A stretch of 64,000 bases of DNA from DATEPR01 sp963780635. Its GTDB lineage: Bacteria; Actinomycetota; Actinomycetes; Mycobacteriales; Pseudonocardiaceae. The translations under genes and the position numbers were made by a program. This document shows, piece by piece, positions 54,470 to 64,000 of the stretch. Position 1 is the stretch's first letter. Each line of letters begins with the position of its first letter. The notes beneath the pieces are model-generated. The model did no database searches. It was not told where the DNA came from and saw only the letters and a program-made list of their open reading frames with translations. The stretch lies in contig CAWACW010000012.1 in assembly GCA_963780635.1 (NCBI GenBank), positions 434,001-498,000 of the forward strand, in the 5' to 3' direction.

Positions 54470-55512
54470 GGCGTCACCCACGACACGGTGGCGGGGCGGG
54501 TCGCGTAGCAGAAAGCGCTGACCGGAGCCGAGTCGACGGTCTTGCCGGACGCGATGTTGTCGTCGTCGAGTTGCTGGTAGGTGGCCGTGACCGGCACGTC
54601 CGCCTGGATGTCGATCCGCCCGTCGGGCGACTGCACGCGCAGCGTCAGCGACGGCGACCCGCGCAGCCTGCCACGCAGCGAACCGGGCACCCCGGCCGTC
54701 GCGTCGGGCAGCGGGCACAGTTCCTCGGCGGCCGACCGGTTCGCCAGGCATGCGCGCAACGCCGCGGTCAGGGCCGGTGCGATCGCCCTGCGACCCGCTG
54801 GGCTGACGGCCGCCTCGACGTCCAGGTAACCGCTGTCCGAGAAGCGCAGCACGCGCGAACCCGCTGCCAGGACCAGGTTCGGCGTGTCGAACGCGACCGG
54901 GACGGCACCGGGGAACATCAGCACGTCGCCGCTGGGCAGGGCCGCGCCCGCGATGCTGGCCAGGCGGCTGCCGTTGCCTGCGGACAGACTCACCGGAGCG
55001 GCCGATCGGACCAGCCGCCAGCCGTGCCCACGGCGGATCACGTTCACGCTGTCGGCCACCCGCACCGGACCCGTGCGCAGGGCGACCGTGTACGTGACGT
55101 CGACCTCGGCGGTGTCCCCCGCCCGCACCACATGCCCGACCACCACGTCCTGGATCGGCCCGGCCGAGTTCTGCGCTGCCAGCACGGCAGCGGTGAGCAG
55201 GCCGTGCCGACCGGCGGGCACGGTGCCGTACCCCAGCGCGGCCGCCGCGTCGCCCCGGGCGAGCGCGGCGAAGTACGACCGCACCACGGTGTCGGGCAAC
55301 CCGGCCGACACGGTCGCACCCGTCGCTACCGAGGCACCGCCCAGCACCACGAGCACGGCCATCGCCAGTGCGAACCACGGCGTCCGGTGGTACGGACCGG
55401 TTCGACCGCCGGTAGAGGTCGATACGGTGGATCCGGGTGCGGTCGCCGGGGAGGGGGTCGGGTCCGTCGCCCCGGTATCGTCACTGTTCACCGGTGGTGA
55501 CGGATCTGTCAT
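54466..55512 (-). CDS. Membrane-anchored hypothetical protein, mycosin partner
   Basis: The 348-residue protein has a Pro/Thr-rich cytoplasmic start (about 45 residues), one membrane helix (WFALAMAVLVVLGGASVATGA) and a large outside domain. The domain opens like a conserved mce/lumazine-type fold (VVRSYFAALARGDAAAALGYG) and ends with an all-beta region (SPDGRIDIQADVPVTATYQQ). I recognise no named family. Genes of this form often precede mycosin in actinomycetes. The ATG at 55512 has GGGGGCCGC upstream. Confidence 0.7.
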   Translation of the reverse strand: MTDPSPPVNSDDTGATDPTPSPATAPGSTVSTSTGGRTGPYHRTPWFALAMAVLVVLGGASVATGATVSAGLPDTVVRSYFAALARGDAAAALGYGTVPAGRHGLLTAAVLAAQNSAGPIQDVVVGHVVRAGDTAEVDVTYTVALRTGPVRVADSVNVIRRGHGWRLVRSAAPVSLSAGNGSRLASIAGAALPSGDVLMFPGAVPVAFDTPNLVLAAGSRVLRFSDSGYLDVEAAVSPAGRRAIAPALTAALRACLANRSAAEELCPLPDATAGVPGSLRGRLRGSPSLTLRVQSPDGRIDIQADVPVTATYQQLDDDNIASGKTVDSAPVSAFCYATRPATVSWVTP

Positions 55513-55644
55513 GCGGCCCCCATGCGACCCTCGCGGCAGCCCGGACGTCCTGCCGCGCACCCGGGTAGCGGCAGGATATCGGCGGCCGTCGGGCGTCGGC
55601 CGCGCGGGACTCCAGCACGGGCACAACAAGTTAACGGCTTAAAT

Positions 55645-55653
55645 TTAGTCTAA
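55645..55653. promoter_or_regulatory. Short palindrome TTAGTCTAA in AT-rich region
   Basis: This 9-bp palindrome lies in an AT-rich stretch between the mycosin partner gene and the LacI gene. It shares TTAG/CTAA with DtxR/IdeR boxes, which control ESX-3 in mycobacteria. The resemblance is weak. Confidence 0.25.
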
Positions 55654-55721
55654 CTTCGTTACCTGTCCGTAATTGACGTGACTCGGGTCACTCCGGTTGA
55701 CTCCGGATGCGAAACCGCTAC

Positions 55722-55735
55722 CGAAACCGGTTTCG
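55722..55735 (+). promoter_or_regulatory. 14-bp palindrome CGAAACCGGTTTCG, candidate LacI operator
   Basis: A perfect palindrome of the kind LacI-family repressors bind (centre CG), 40 bases before the LacI start. A second half-site CGAAACCG lies just upstream at 55710-55717. Autoregulation is likely. Confidence 0.6.
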
Positions 55736-55775
55736 CACCCGGTCCCGGACCGCTCCAGCCCCGAAGGTGGTGCCC

Positions 55776-56777
55776 GTGCCCATCACCATCGCCGATGTTG
55801 CCGCCCAGGCCGGTGTCAGCAAGACGACGGTCTCCCGCGTGCTGAACGGGAAGGGCGAGTTGGGCGCGGCGACGGCGGCACGGGTGCGCAGAGTGATCGA
55901 CGAACTGGGCTACGTGCCCAGCGCACGCGCGGTCGGCCTGGCGAGGGGCCGGACCCGGATCGTCGGCATGCTGGTGCCGTCCCTGACCTGGCCGTGGATG
56001 GGCGAGGTCCTGCAGGGTGCCGTCGACGTGATCGAGGCCGATCGCTACGGGTTGCTGCTGTTCACCTGCAACCGCGGCGAGGAGTCGATCCGGCAGTTCG
56101 CGTCCCAGGTGTCCGCCAAGTCGTTCGACGGCCTGCTGGTGATCGAACCGGACGGCACGCTGGACTACATCACCGAGCTGCACGCACACGGACTGCCGAT
56201 CGTGCTCATCGACGATCGCGGCAACCAGCCGCTGTTCCCCACGGTCGCCACCACGAACCACTACGGCGGCGCGCAGGCGGCCCGGCACCTCAGGGAGCTG
56301 GGCAGGCGGCGGCCGCTGGTGATCACCGGTATGGAGCGCTTCGGCTGCACCCAGCAGCGACTGGCCGGGTTCAGCGACGTGTTCGCCGCCGCCGGATACC
56401 CGATCGACCCGGAACTGGTCTCGCCCGGCGACTTCACCTTCGAGTGCGGCCAGCACGCCGTGCACAAACTGCTGGCCGGTGGCGTCCCGTTCGACGCCGT
56501 GTTCGCACACAACGACCTGTCCGCGGCCGGAGCGATCAAGGCCGCGCACGAGGCCGGCCTGACCGTGCCCGGCGACGTCGCAGTGGTCGGCTTCGACGAC
56601 ATTCCCCTTGCGGCGCATACCGATCCGCCGCTCACGACGGTCCACCAACCACTCCGGCAGATGGGAGAGACAGCGGCTCGCATGCTGATGGCCCACTTCG
56701 CGGGCACACCCCTACCGAACACACCCAACGTCATACCGACCGAACTGGTCGTCCGGGCGTCGACCCAGGCGCCCTAG
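55776..56777 (+). CDS. LacI-family transcriptional regulator
   Basis: The 333-residue repressor has the LacI helix-turn-helix and hinge (ITIADVAAQAGVSKTTVSRVLNGKGELGAATAARVRRVIDELGYVPSARAVGLA) and a sugar-binding C-terminal domain (VFAHNDLSAAGAIKAAHEAG, PGDVAVVGFDDIPLAAHTDPPLTTV). The GTG at 55776 has GAAGG eight bases upstream, and the family starts PITIADVA. It sits directly before the transporter and beta-glucosidase genes and is probably their sugar-responsive repressor. Confidence 0.93.
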   Translation: MPITIADVAAQAGVSKTTVSRVLNGKGELGAATAARVRRVIDELGYVPSARAVGLARGRTRIVGMLVPSLTWPWMGEVLQGAVDVIEADRYGLLLFTCNRGEESIRQFASQVSAKSFDGLLVIEPDGTLDYITELHAHGLPIVLIDDRGNQPLFPTVATTNHYGGAQAARHLRELGRRRPLVITGMERFGCTQQRLAGFSDVFAAAGYPIDPELVSPGDFTFECGQHAVHKLLAGGVPFDAVFAHNDLSAAGAIKAAHEAGLTVPGDVAVVGFDDIPLAAHTDPPLTTVHQPLRQMGETAARMLMAHFAGTPLPNTPNVIPTELVVRASTQAP

Positions 56778-56912
56778 CCGTCGGTGCATCCCTCACGGCC
56801 CGCCGATGCAGCGGTGCGGCCGCGGCTCGGTGCACCCTCGGCACGCCCCACCGGCTGCGTCAGCGCAGGTGAGCGCAGCGACAACAGAACGCAGTGACAT
56901 GGAGGAGGATTC

Positions 56913-58583
56913 ATGCGCGTCAATCGCCCGGCCGCTCTCGCCATCGCGGGCGTGATGGCGATGTCCGCACTCGCCGCGTGTGGTAGCGGCGGCGGGTCGA
57001 CGGCGGCAGCCAACTCGGGGGTGCTGAACATCGGCATGCCCAACGGACCGCAGACGGACAACAACAACCCGTTCCTACCGTCGTCGGCCAGTTCGTCGCT
57101 CGGCTACAAGTTCATGATCTACGAGCCGCTGGTGATGCTGAACTCGGCGCAGCCCTCGGCCCCCGGCAAAGCCTGGCTGGCCACGAAGTGGGCCTGGTCG
57201 AACAACTTCAGCACGCTCACCGCCACCGTGCGGCCAGGAGTCAAGTGGTCCGACGGCAAGGCCATGACCGCCGCCGACGTGGCGTACACGTTCGACCTGC
57301 TCAAGAGCAACGCCACGCTCAACATCAACGCGCTGCCGATCACCAGCACCAGCTCCAACGGCAACGCGGCCACGATCAACTTCAAGTCGTCGCAGTTCGT
57401 CAACCAGTACAAGATCCTCACCCAGACGTTCATCGTGCCCCAGCACATCTGGTCGAAGATCGCGAACCCGGCGACGGACACGATCAAGAACCCGGTCGGC
57501 ACGGGCCCGTACACACTCAAGTCCTTCACGTCGCAGACCGTCGTGCTCGACGAGCGCAGCAGCTACTGGCAGACCCTCCCCCAGGTGAAGGAACTGCGCT
57601 ACACGTCCTACAACGACAACAACGCGCAGACCACCGCGCTGGCCACGGGTGCCGCGGAGTGGAGCTTCGTGTTCATCCCGAACGTGAAGGCCGTCTACGA
57701 GGACAAGGACCCGGCGCACTACAAGATCTGGTTCCCGCCGACGCTGGGTGTGCACGGCCTGTGGTTCAACACCACGAAGGCCCCGCTGAACAACCCCGCG
57801 CTGCGCAAGGCGATCAGCATGGTCATCAACCGGCACGACATCTTCGAGCAGGGTGAGGACGGGTACTTCTACCCGCCGGTCACGAACATCACCGGCATCC
57901 CGACCCCGGCGGGCAACTCGTTCATCGCAGCGCAGTACGCGAACAGCAACGTGACGCCGAACGTGGCCGCGGCCAAGCAGGTACTCACCCAGGCGGGCTA
58001 CAAGCTCAACGGCACCACGCTGCTCGATCCCAGCGGCAAGCCGGTCACGTTCACCCTGTCCGACCCGGCAGGCTGGTCGGACTACCAGACCGACCTGGCG
58101 ATCATCAAGGACAACGTGGCCCAGATCGGCGTCAACGTCAAGATCGACAAGGCGAACGAGGACGCCTGGACCAAGAACGTGGACACCGGTGAGTTCGACG
58201 CGGTGATGCACTGGACCAACAGTGGCGCCACCCCGTACGACCTCTACGAGTCGATGATGGACGGGGCCCAGTTCAAGCCGGTGGGCACCGGCGGCGTGAA
58301 CGGTGACTGGGGCCGGTTCAACGACCCGCAGGCCACCGCGGCGCTCCAGCAGTACGCCGACGCGACCACCGATCCCGCCCGTACCCAGGCGCTGAACACC
58401 CTGCAGCAGATCATGGTGGCGCAGACGCCGATGGTGCCGACCTCCGCGGTCAACGTCGGTGGCGAGTACAGCACCAAGCACTGGGTCGGGTGGCCCGGTC
58501 CGACGAACCAGTACGCGCCCGCGCAGCCCACGCTGCCCAACGCACTGGACATCGTGATGCACCTGAAGCCGGCCACGTCCTGA
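56913..58583 (+). CDS. Family-5 extracellular solute-binding lipoprotein
   Basis: The 556-residue protein has a lipoprotein signal (ALAIAGVMAMSALAAC, Cys at residue 23) and an SBP_bac_5 domain (MIYEPLVML, PGVKWSDGKAMTAADVAYTFDLL, NPALRKAISMVINR). SBP_bac_5 proteins often bind peptides but also oligosaccharides. With a LacI regulator and a GH1 enzyme in the operon, an oligosaccharide such as a beta-glucoside is the likely ligand. The ATG follows GGAGGAGG. Confidence 0.93.
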   Translation: MRVNRPAALAIAGVMAMSALAACGSGGGSTAAANSGVLNIGMPNGPQTDNNNPFLPSSASSSLGYKFMIYEPLVMLNSAQPSAPGKAWLATKWAWSNNFSTLTATVRPGVKWSDGKAMTAADVAYTFDLLKSNATLNINALPITSTSSNGNAATINFKSSQFVNQYKILTQTFIVPQHIWSKIANPATDTIKNPVGTGPYTLKSFTSQTVVLDERSSYWQTLPQVKELRYTSYNDNNAQTTALATGAAEWSFVFIPNVKAVYEDKDPAHYKIWFPPTLGVHGLWFNTTKAPLNNPALRKAISMVINRHDIFEQGEDGYFYPPVTNITGIPTPAGNSFIAAQYANSNVTPNVAAAKQVLTQAGYKLNGTTLLDPSGKPVTFTLSDPAGWSDYQTDLAIIKDNVAQIGVNVKIDKANEDAWTKNVDTGEFDAVMHWTNSGATPYDLYESMMDGAQFKPVGTGGVNGDWGRFNDPQATAALQQYADATTDPARTQALNTLQQIMVAQTPMVPTSAVNVGGEYSTKHWVGWPGPTNQYAPAQPTLPNALDIVMHLKPATS

Positions 58584-58602
58584 GTGCCGGCGGGCTGACA
58601 GT

Positions 58603-58638
58603 GCCCCGCTCGGACGGCGCGCACCGTCCGGGCGGGGC
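58603..58638 (+). terminator. Strong hairpin after the binding-protein gene
   Basis: A 15-bp stem (one G-T pair) with a six-base loop CGCGCA lies 20 bases past the binding-protein stop. Such structures between binding protein and membrane genes cause partial termination or protect the 3' end, giving more binding protein than transporter. Confidence 0.75.
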
Positions 58639-58704
58639 TCGTGCCGATCCACGGGCCGGCACCACGAGGCCGACGGACCCGAGCGAGGACAGGAGTTCCG
58701 GGCA

Positions 58705-59787
58705 ATGAGCGTGGATACCGATCCCGCGCCGCCAGCGACCGACGTGGTACTGGAGGCGGCGGGACTCACCAAGCACTTCGCGGTCCGCAGGCGCGGCCGC
58801 GACGTGGTGTCACGGACCAGCCGGACCGTGCACGCGGTCGACGACGTGGACATCACGCTGCGCCGGGGGCGCGTGACGGCGCTGGTCGGGGAATCGGGCT
58901 CTGGCAAGTCGACGGTGGCCCGGCTGCTCGCCCAGCTCTATCCGCGCACCGGCGGCGACATCCGGCTGCACGGCGAGTCGGTCACGGTGCGCGGCGGTCG
59001 ACGGTTCCGGGCCTACTGCAAGCAGGTCCAGATGATCTTCCAGGACCCGTTCGCGTCGCTCAACCCCACGCACACCGTCCGGTACCACCTGACCAGGGCG
59101 TTGCGGGTGCACGGCCGGGCCGGGCACGGCGACACCGAGCTGCGGGCCGCGCTGTACGACCTGCTGGGCCGCGTGCAGCTCACGCCGCCGCAACGCTACC
59201 TGGCCAAGTTCCCGCACGAGCTGTCCGGCGGCCAGCGCCAGCGAGTGGCCATCGCGAGGGCGCTGGCCGCCAACCCGGACGCGCTGCTGGCCGACGAGCC
59301 CGTGTCGATGCTCGACGTGTCCATCCGGCTCGGCGTGCTGAACCTGTTGCGGGACCTGAAGAACCGCCTGCACCTGGCGATCCTCTACATCACCCACGAC
59401 ATCGCGTCGGCCCGCTACTTCGCCGACGACACGCTGGTGATGTACGCGGGCCGCATGGTCGAGGGGGGCGACAGCGAGACCGTCACGCAGCGGCCGGCGC
59501 ACCCGTACACGCGGCTGCTGATCGAGTCGGCACCCGATCCGGACCGGATCACCGGCGACGCGGGTTCGGCCGCGGCAGCCGACGAGGCCGCCGGTGAGCC
59601 GCCGAGCCTGATCGCGCCGCCGTCGGGCTGCCGGTTCCACCCGCGCTGCCCGCACGTGCTGCCGCGCTGCTCGACCGACCTGCCGCCGCGCTTCGAGATC
59701 GGCGACGGCGACGGCCACTGGGCCGCCTGCTGGCTCTACGACCTCGACGCCACGGCCACGAAGACGGGCACGGAGGTCGCGCCATGA
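58705..59787 (+). CDS. ABC transporter ATP-binding protein, OppF/DppF-like
   Basis: This 360-residue ATPase has Walker A VGESGSGKST, Q-loop QMIFQDPFASLNP, signature LSGGQRQRVAIARAL, Walker B ALLADEPVSMLD and an oligopeptide-type C-terminal extension with the Cys-rich SGCRFHPRCPHVLPRC. It pairs with the OppD-like ATPase downstream to power uptake. Its stop overlaps the first permease start (ATGA). Confidence 0.95.
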   Translation: MSVDTDPAPPATDVVLEAAGLTKHFAVRRRGRDVVSRTSRTVHAVDDVDITLRRGRVTALVGESGSGKSTVARLLAQLYPRTGGDIRLHGESVTVRGGRRFRAYCKQVQMIFQDPFASLNPTHTVRYHLTRALRVHGRAGHGDTELRAALYDLLGRVQLTPPQRYLAKFPHELSGGQRQRVAIARALAANPDALLADEPVSMLDVSIRLGVLNLLRDLKNRLHLAILYITHDIASARYFADDTLVMYAGRMVEGGDSETVTQRPAHPYTRLLIESAPDPDRITGDAGSAAAADEAAGEPPSLIAPPSGCRFHPRCPHVLPRCSTDLPPRFEIGDGDGHWAACWLYDLDATATKTGTEVAP

Positions 59788-60764
59788 CCTACCTGCTGCG
59801 CCGCATCGGCTTCTACGTGCTGACCGCGTGGGCCGCGATCACCATCAACTTCTTCATCCCCCGGCTGATCCCCGGCGACCCGGTGCTCGCGCTGATCTCG
59901 CGCTTCCAGGGCCAGCTCAGCAGCCAGGCCGTCCAGTCGCTGCGCATCCTGTTCGGGCTCAACACCCACGAGAACATCTTCGCCCAGTACGCCGACTACT
60001 GGGGCAGGCTGTCGCACGGCGACCTCGGGCTGTCGTTCACGTTCTTCCCGACCCCCGTGTCCCAGGTCATCGCGCAGAGCCTGCCCTGGACCATCGCGCT
60101 GGTCGGCATCACCACCGTCATCAGCTTCCTGATCGGCACCGCCCTGGGCGTGCTGGCCGGCTGGCGCCGCGGCTCGTGGGCGGACGGCCTGCTGCCGGTC
60201 ACCACGTTCTTCTCGTCGGTGCCGTACTTCTGGCTGGGCCTGATCGCGATCACCGTGCTGGCCGGGCCGGGCAGCTTCTTCCCGTCCTCCGGTGGTTTCG
60301 ACCCTGGCGTCGTGCCCGGCTTCACCGGGGCGTTCATCGGCAGCGCCATCCAGCACAGCCTGCTGCCCGCCCTGACGATCCTGGTCTCGTCGATGAGCGG
60401 CTGGATCCTGTCCATGCGCAACATGATGATCACGGTCAACTCAGAGGACTACATCACGGTCGCGCACGCCAAGGGCCTGTCCGAGCGGCGCGTGATGGTC
60501 AGCTACGCGGCCCGCAACGCGCTGCTGCCCAACGTGTCCGGCTTCGCGCTGTCGCTGGGCTTCATCGTCGGCGGCACGCTGCTGGTGGAGATCGTGTTCT
60601 CCTATCCCGGCGTCGGCTACGAGCTGTTCCAGGCCGTCGGCGCGCAGGACTACCCGCTGATGCAGGGCATCTTCCTGATCATCACGCTGTCGGTGCTGGT
60701 CGCCAACCTGCTCGCCGACATCGCGTACCTGATCCTCGATCCGCGGACCCGGAAGGAGGCCTGA
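59784..60764 (+). CDS. ABC transporter permease, DppB-like
   Basis: The 326-residue permease has six membrane helices and the BPD_transp_1 EAA-like loop (YITVAHAKGLSERRVMVSYAARNALLPNVSG). Its N-terminal MTYLLRRIGFYVLTAWAAITI and the cytoplasmic loop match the DppB/OppB class. It forms the channel with the DppC-like permease, whose gene starts three bases later. Confidence 0.95.
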   Translation: MTYLLRRIGFYVLTAWAAITINFFIPRLIPGDPVLALISRFQGQLSSQAVQSLRILFGLNTHENIFAQYADYWGRLSHGDLGLSFTFFPTPVSQVIAQSLPWTIALVGITTVISFLIGTALGVLAGWRRGSWADGLLPVTTFFSSVPYFWLGLIAITVLAGPGSFFPSSGGFDPGVVPGFTGAFIGSAIQHSLLPALTILVSSMSGWILSMRNMMITVNSEDYITVAHAKGLSERRVMVSYAARNALLPNVSGFALSLGFIVGGTLLVEIVFSYPGVGYELFQAVGAQDYPLMQGIFLIITLSVLVANLLADIAYLILDPRTRKEA

Positions 60765-60767
60765 GTC

Positions 60768-61795
60768 ATGGCGACTCCCACCAGCGTCGCGACCATCACC
60801 CCGGACGGCCCGGCCGTCGCCCCCGGCGAAGCGCCTGCCCGGCGCAGGCGGTTGCGGTTCGTCGCCAACAAGAAGTCGATGACCGGCCTGATCGTCATCG
60901 CGTTCCTCGCGATCATCGCGGTCATCGGCCCGTGGCTCGCGCCCTACGACCCGGACGCTCGCGGCAACCAACTGGTCAAGGGACCGTCGGCGGCGCACTG
61001 GTTCGGCACCGACCACCTCGGCCGGGACGTGTTCAGCCAGGTCCTGGTCGGCACCCGCAGTGTCATGTTCGTCGGCTTCCTGGCCGGTGCGGTCGCCATC
61101 GTGCTGGCCGTGGTGATCGGCGTGACCGCCGGCTACCTCGGCGGTGCGGCCGACGAGAGCCTGTCGGCCGTGTCGAACATCTTCCTGGTCATCCCGGCAC
61201 TGCCGCTGATCATCATCATCACCTCCACCGTGCCCAGTGCTGGTGACCTGCTGGTGGCGATCGTCATCGGCTGTACGTCGTGGGCGTGGGGTGCGCGAGT
61301 GCTGCGAGCGCAGACACTGTCACTACGCAGACGTGACTACGTCGAAGCGGCCAGGGCCACGGGTGAGCCGACCTGGCGGATCATCGGCTTCGAGGTACTG
61401 CCCAACCTGACCGCGATCATCGCGTCCAACTTCATCGGCACAGTCGTGTTCGCGGTGCTCTCGGAGATCACGCTGGCGTTCATCGGTGTCTCGGACACGT
61501 CGACCTGGAACTGGGGCACGATCCTGTTCTGGGCGCAGAGCCAGCAGGCGCTCGCGCAGGGCGCGTGGTGGTGGTTCGTGCCGGCAGGCCTGGCGATCGC
61601 GGTCCTCGGCACGGCACTGTCCCTGGTCAACTTCGGTATCGACGAGTTCGTCAACCCGCGGCTGCGGGTGTCGGTCGGCCGCAAGGTGCGCACCGCGAGC
61701 GGTCGCAAGGTCGTCATGCGGGTCGGCTTCACGCCTGTGCTCGGCCTGACCGAGCCGGTGGACGAGCGGTTCGAGGCCGTGAAGGAGGACGCCCG

Positions 61796-61799
<4 letters not shown>
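60768..61799 (+). CDS. ABC transporter permease, DppC-like
   Basis: This 343-residue permease has the DppC/OppC layout: a cytoplasmic start, first helix (LIVIAFLAIIAVIGPWLAPY), then HWFGTDHLGRDVFSQVLVG and the EAA loop (RRDYVEAARATGEPTWRIIGFEVLPN). It partners the DppB-like permease. Its stop overlaps the next ATPase start (GTGA). Confidence 0.95.
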
Positions 61800-62818
<1,019 letters not shown>

Positions 62819-62847
62819 CCGACCTTCACCGACCATGAGGGAGAAAC

Positions 62848-64000
62848 ATGGACACGACAACGGGCATGCTCGACAGCAGTGCCGCCACCGCGGCCCGGAC
62901 CGACCTCATCGACACACTGCCCAGCTCGTTCCGCTGGGGTGTGGCGACCTCGGCGTACCAGATCGAGGGTGCGGCGCGCGCAGACGGACGGACCGAGTCG
63001 ATCTGGGACACGTACTGCCGGGTACCCGGGGCCGTGCACAACGGCGAGAACGGTGATGTCGCCTGCGACCACTATCACCGGATGCCCGAGGACGTCGCGT
63101 TGATCCGTGACCTCGGCGTGGACACCTACCGGTTCTCGGTGGCGTGGCCCAGGGTGCAGCCGGGCGGGCGTGGCAAGGCGAACCCGGCCGGGCTGGGCTT
63201 CTACGAGCGGCTGGTGGACGAACTGCTGGACAAGGGCATCGACCCCTGGGTCACGCTGTATCACTGGGATCTGCCGCAGGAACTGGAGGACGCGGGCGGC
63301 TGGCCCGCCAGGGACACCGCACACCGGTTCGCCGACTACGCGATGCTGGTGTTCGACCGTCTGTCCGACCGGGTGCGCAGCTGGACGACGCTCAACGAGC
63401 CGTGGTGCTCGGCGATGCTGGGCTACGCCTACGGCCGCCAGGCACCGGGTCGCGAGGACTACCCGGCCGCCCTGCACGCGGTGCACCATTTGCTGCTGGG
63501 CCACGGCCTGGCGGCCCGACGCATCCGAGCCACGGGCAAACCGGTCGACCTGGGCATCACGCTGAACATGGGCTACGGCGAGCCGGCAACGGACTCGGCC
63601 GCCGACCGGGACGCGGCCCGGCGCGCGGATGGGCTGGGCGTCCGGATCTACCTGGACCCATTGGTGCACGGGCGCTACCCGGCCGACGTACTGGAGGACC
63701 TGGCGGGCAGCGGGGTCAGGCTGCCGGTGCAGGACGGCGACCTGGACGTGATCTCCACCCCGCTGGACATGCTCGGCGTCAACTACTACTCGTCGCACCG
63801 CCACTCGGGCTCGACCGAGGACGGTCGCACGGTCGACGACGACGGCAAGCCCGTATCCCGCTCAGTGCCCTACGGCGCACCGCAGACGGCGATGGGCTGG
63901 GAGATCGTGCCGGGCGGGATCACCGAACTGCTGGTGCGCCTGTCGCTGGACTACCCGGGCCTGCCCGTCGTCATCACCGAGAACGGAGCGGCGTTCGACG
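62848..64000 (+). CDS. GH1 beta-glucosidase (3' end beyond window)
   Basis: The visible 384 residues are family 1 glycoside hydrolase: FRWGVATSAYQIEGAA, the acid/base Glu184 in TTLNEPWC, and the nucleophile Glu378 in VVITENGAAFD just before the window ends. It should split beta-glucosides such as cello-oligosaccharides brought in by the upstream transporter. There is no signal peptide, so it works in the cytoplasm. The ATG has GAGGGAG upstream. Confidence 0.95.
   Translation, partial: MDTTTGMLDSSAATAARTDLIDTLPSSFRWGVATSAYQIEGAARADGRTESIWDTYCRVPGAVHNGENGDVACDHYHRMPEDVALIRDLGVDTYRFSVAWPRVQPGGRGKANPAGLGFYERLVDELLDKGIDPWVTLYHWDLPQELEDAGGWPARDTAHRFADYAMLVFDRLSDRVRSWTTLNEPWCSAMLGYAYGRQAPGREDYPAALHAVHHLLLGHGLAARRIRATGKPVDLGITLNMGYGEPATDSAADRDAARRADGLGVRIYLDPLVHGRYPADVLEDLAGSGVRLPVQDGDLDVISTPLDMLGVNYYSSHRHSGSTEDGRTVDDDGKPVSRSVPYGAPQTAMGWEIVPGGITELLVRLSLDYPGLPVVITENGAAFD

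Overview
This 64 kb window is high-GC DNA from an actinomycete, most likely a Pseudonocardiales (Pseudonocardiaceae-type) genome. The evidence is a DnaE1-type replicative polymerase, an XRE-DUF5753/DUF397 pair, a DevR/DevS-type two-component system with an Acg-like protein, a mycosin, GTG and TTG starts, and many GTGA/ATGA stop-start overlaps. Strand switches are frequent. No rRNA, tRNA, CRISPR array, integrase or transposase was recognised. All assignments are from reading the sequence; no database was searched.

Layout. 1-2.7 kb (minus): a short repeat-containing peptide gene, a sigma factor, a conserved partner and a TPR protein of the CHAT-associated type that runs off the left edge. 3.1-4.1 kb: a 5'-truncated MFS exporter relic. 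4.7-10.9 kb (plus): a MacA/MacB-like locus with two adaptors, an ATPase, a permease and a frameshifted DUF5666-like lipoprotein, several with glycine-rich repeats. 11.3-14.4 kb: a small conserved protein, a CHASE3/HAMP sensor whose phospho-acceptor His is missing, and a double-GNAT protein. 14.4-15.8 kb: a gene-free repetitive region with a 46-bp tandem array. 15.8-17.5 kb: an ABC-F ATPase. 18.0-21.0 kb: a DevS-like kinase with a shortened first GAF, an Acg-like protein and DevR. 21.4-25.9 kb: a membrane protein with its TetR regulator, an MBL-fold hydrolase, an SDR and CorA. 25.9-27.0 kb: MFS and GntR relics facing each other across what looks like one deletion.

27.0-29.5 kb holds metX-metY (direct sulfhydrylation route to methionine). 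29.7-31.7 kb holds XRE, DUF397 and an APH-like kinase; 31.8-35.3 kb is dnaE1. 35.5-37.9 kb is a small WXG100/type VII-like locus with two paralogous membrane proteins, one frameshifted. 38.1-42.7 kb holds a hydrolase, a universal stress protein and an Efe iron-uptake operon with an EfeU-EfeO fusion. 42.8-48.5 kb is a holin-like membrane protein and a near-complete trans-4-hydroxy-L-proline degradation cluster (epimerase, three-part D-hydroxyproline dehydrogenase, deaminase) with a GntR regulator. Two matching 13-bp palindromes sit at the two transcription starts of that cluster.

48.5-49.0 kb is a decayed polynucleotide kinase-phosphatase (Pnkp) remnant. 49.1-55.5 kb holds an SGNH hydrolase, a fatty-acid desaturase, two GT4 glycosyltransferases, a mycosin and its membrane partner. 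55.7-64 kb is a LacI-regulated sugar locus: LacI with its own palindrome, a family-5 binding protein, a strong hairpin, Opp/Dpp-type permeases and ATPases, and a GH1 beta-glucosidase cut by the right edge. The window carries an unusual number of truncated or frameshifted genes (at least six) for its length.
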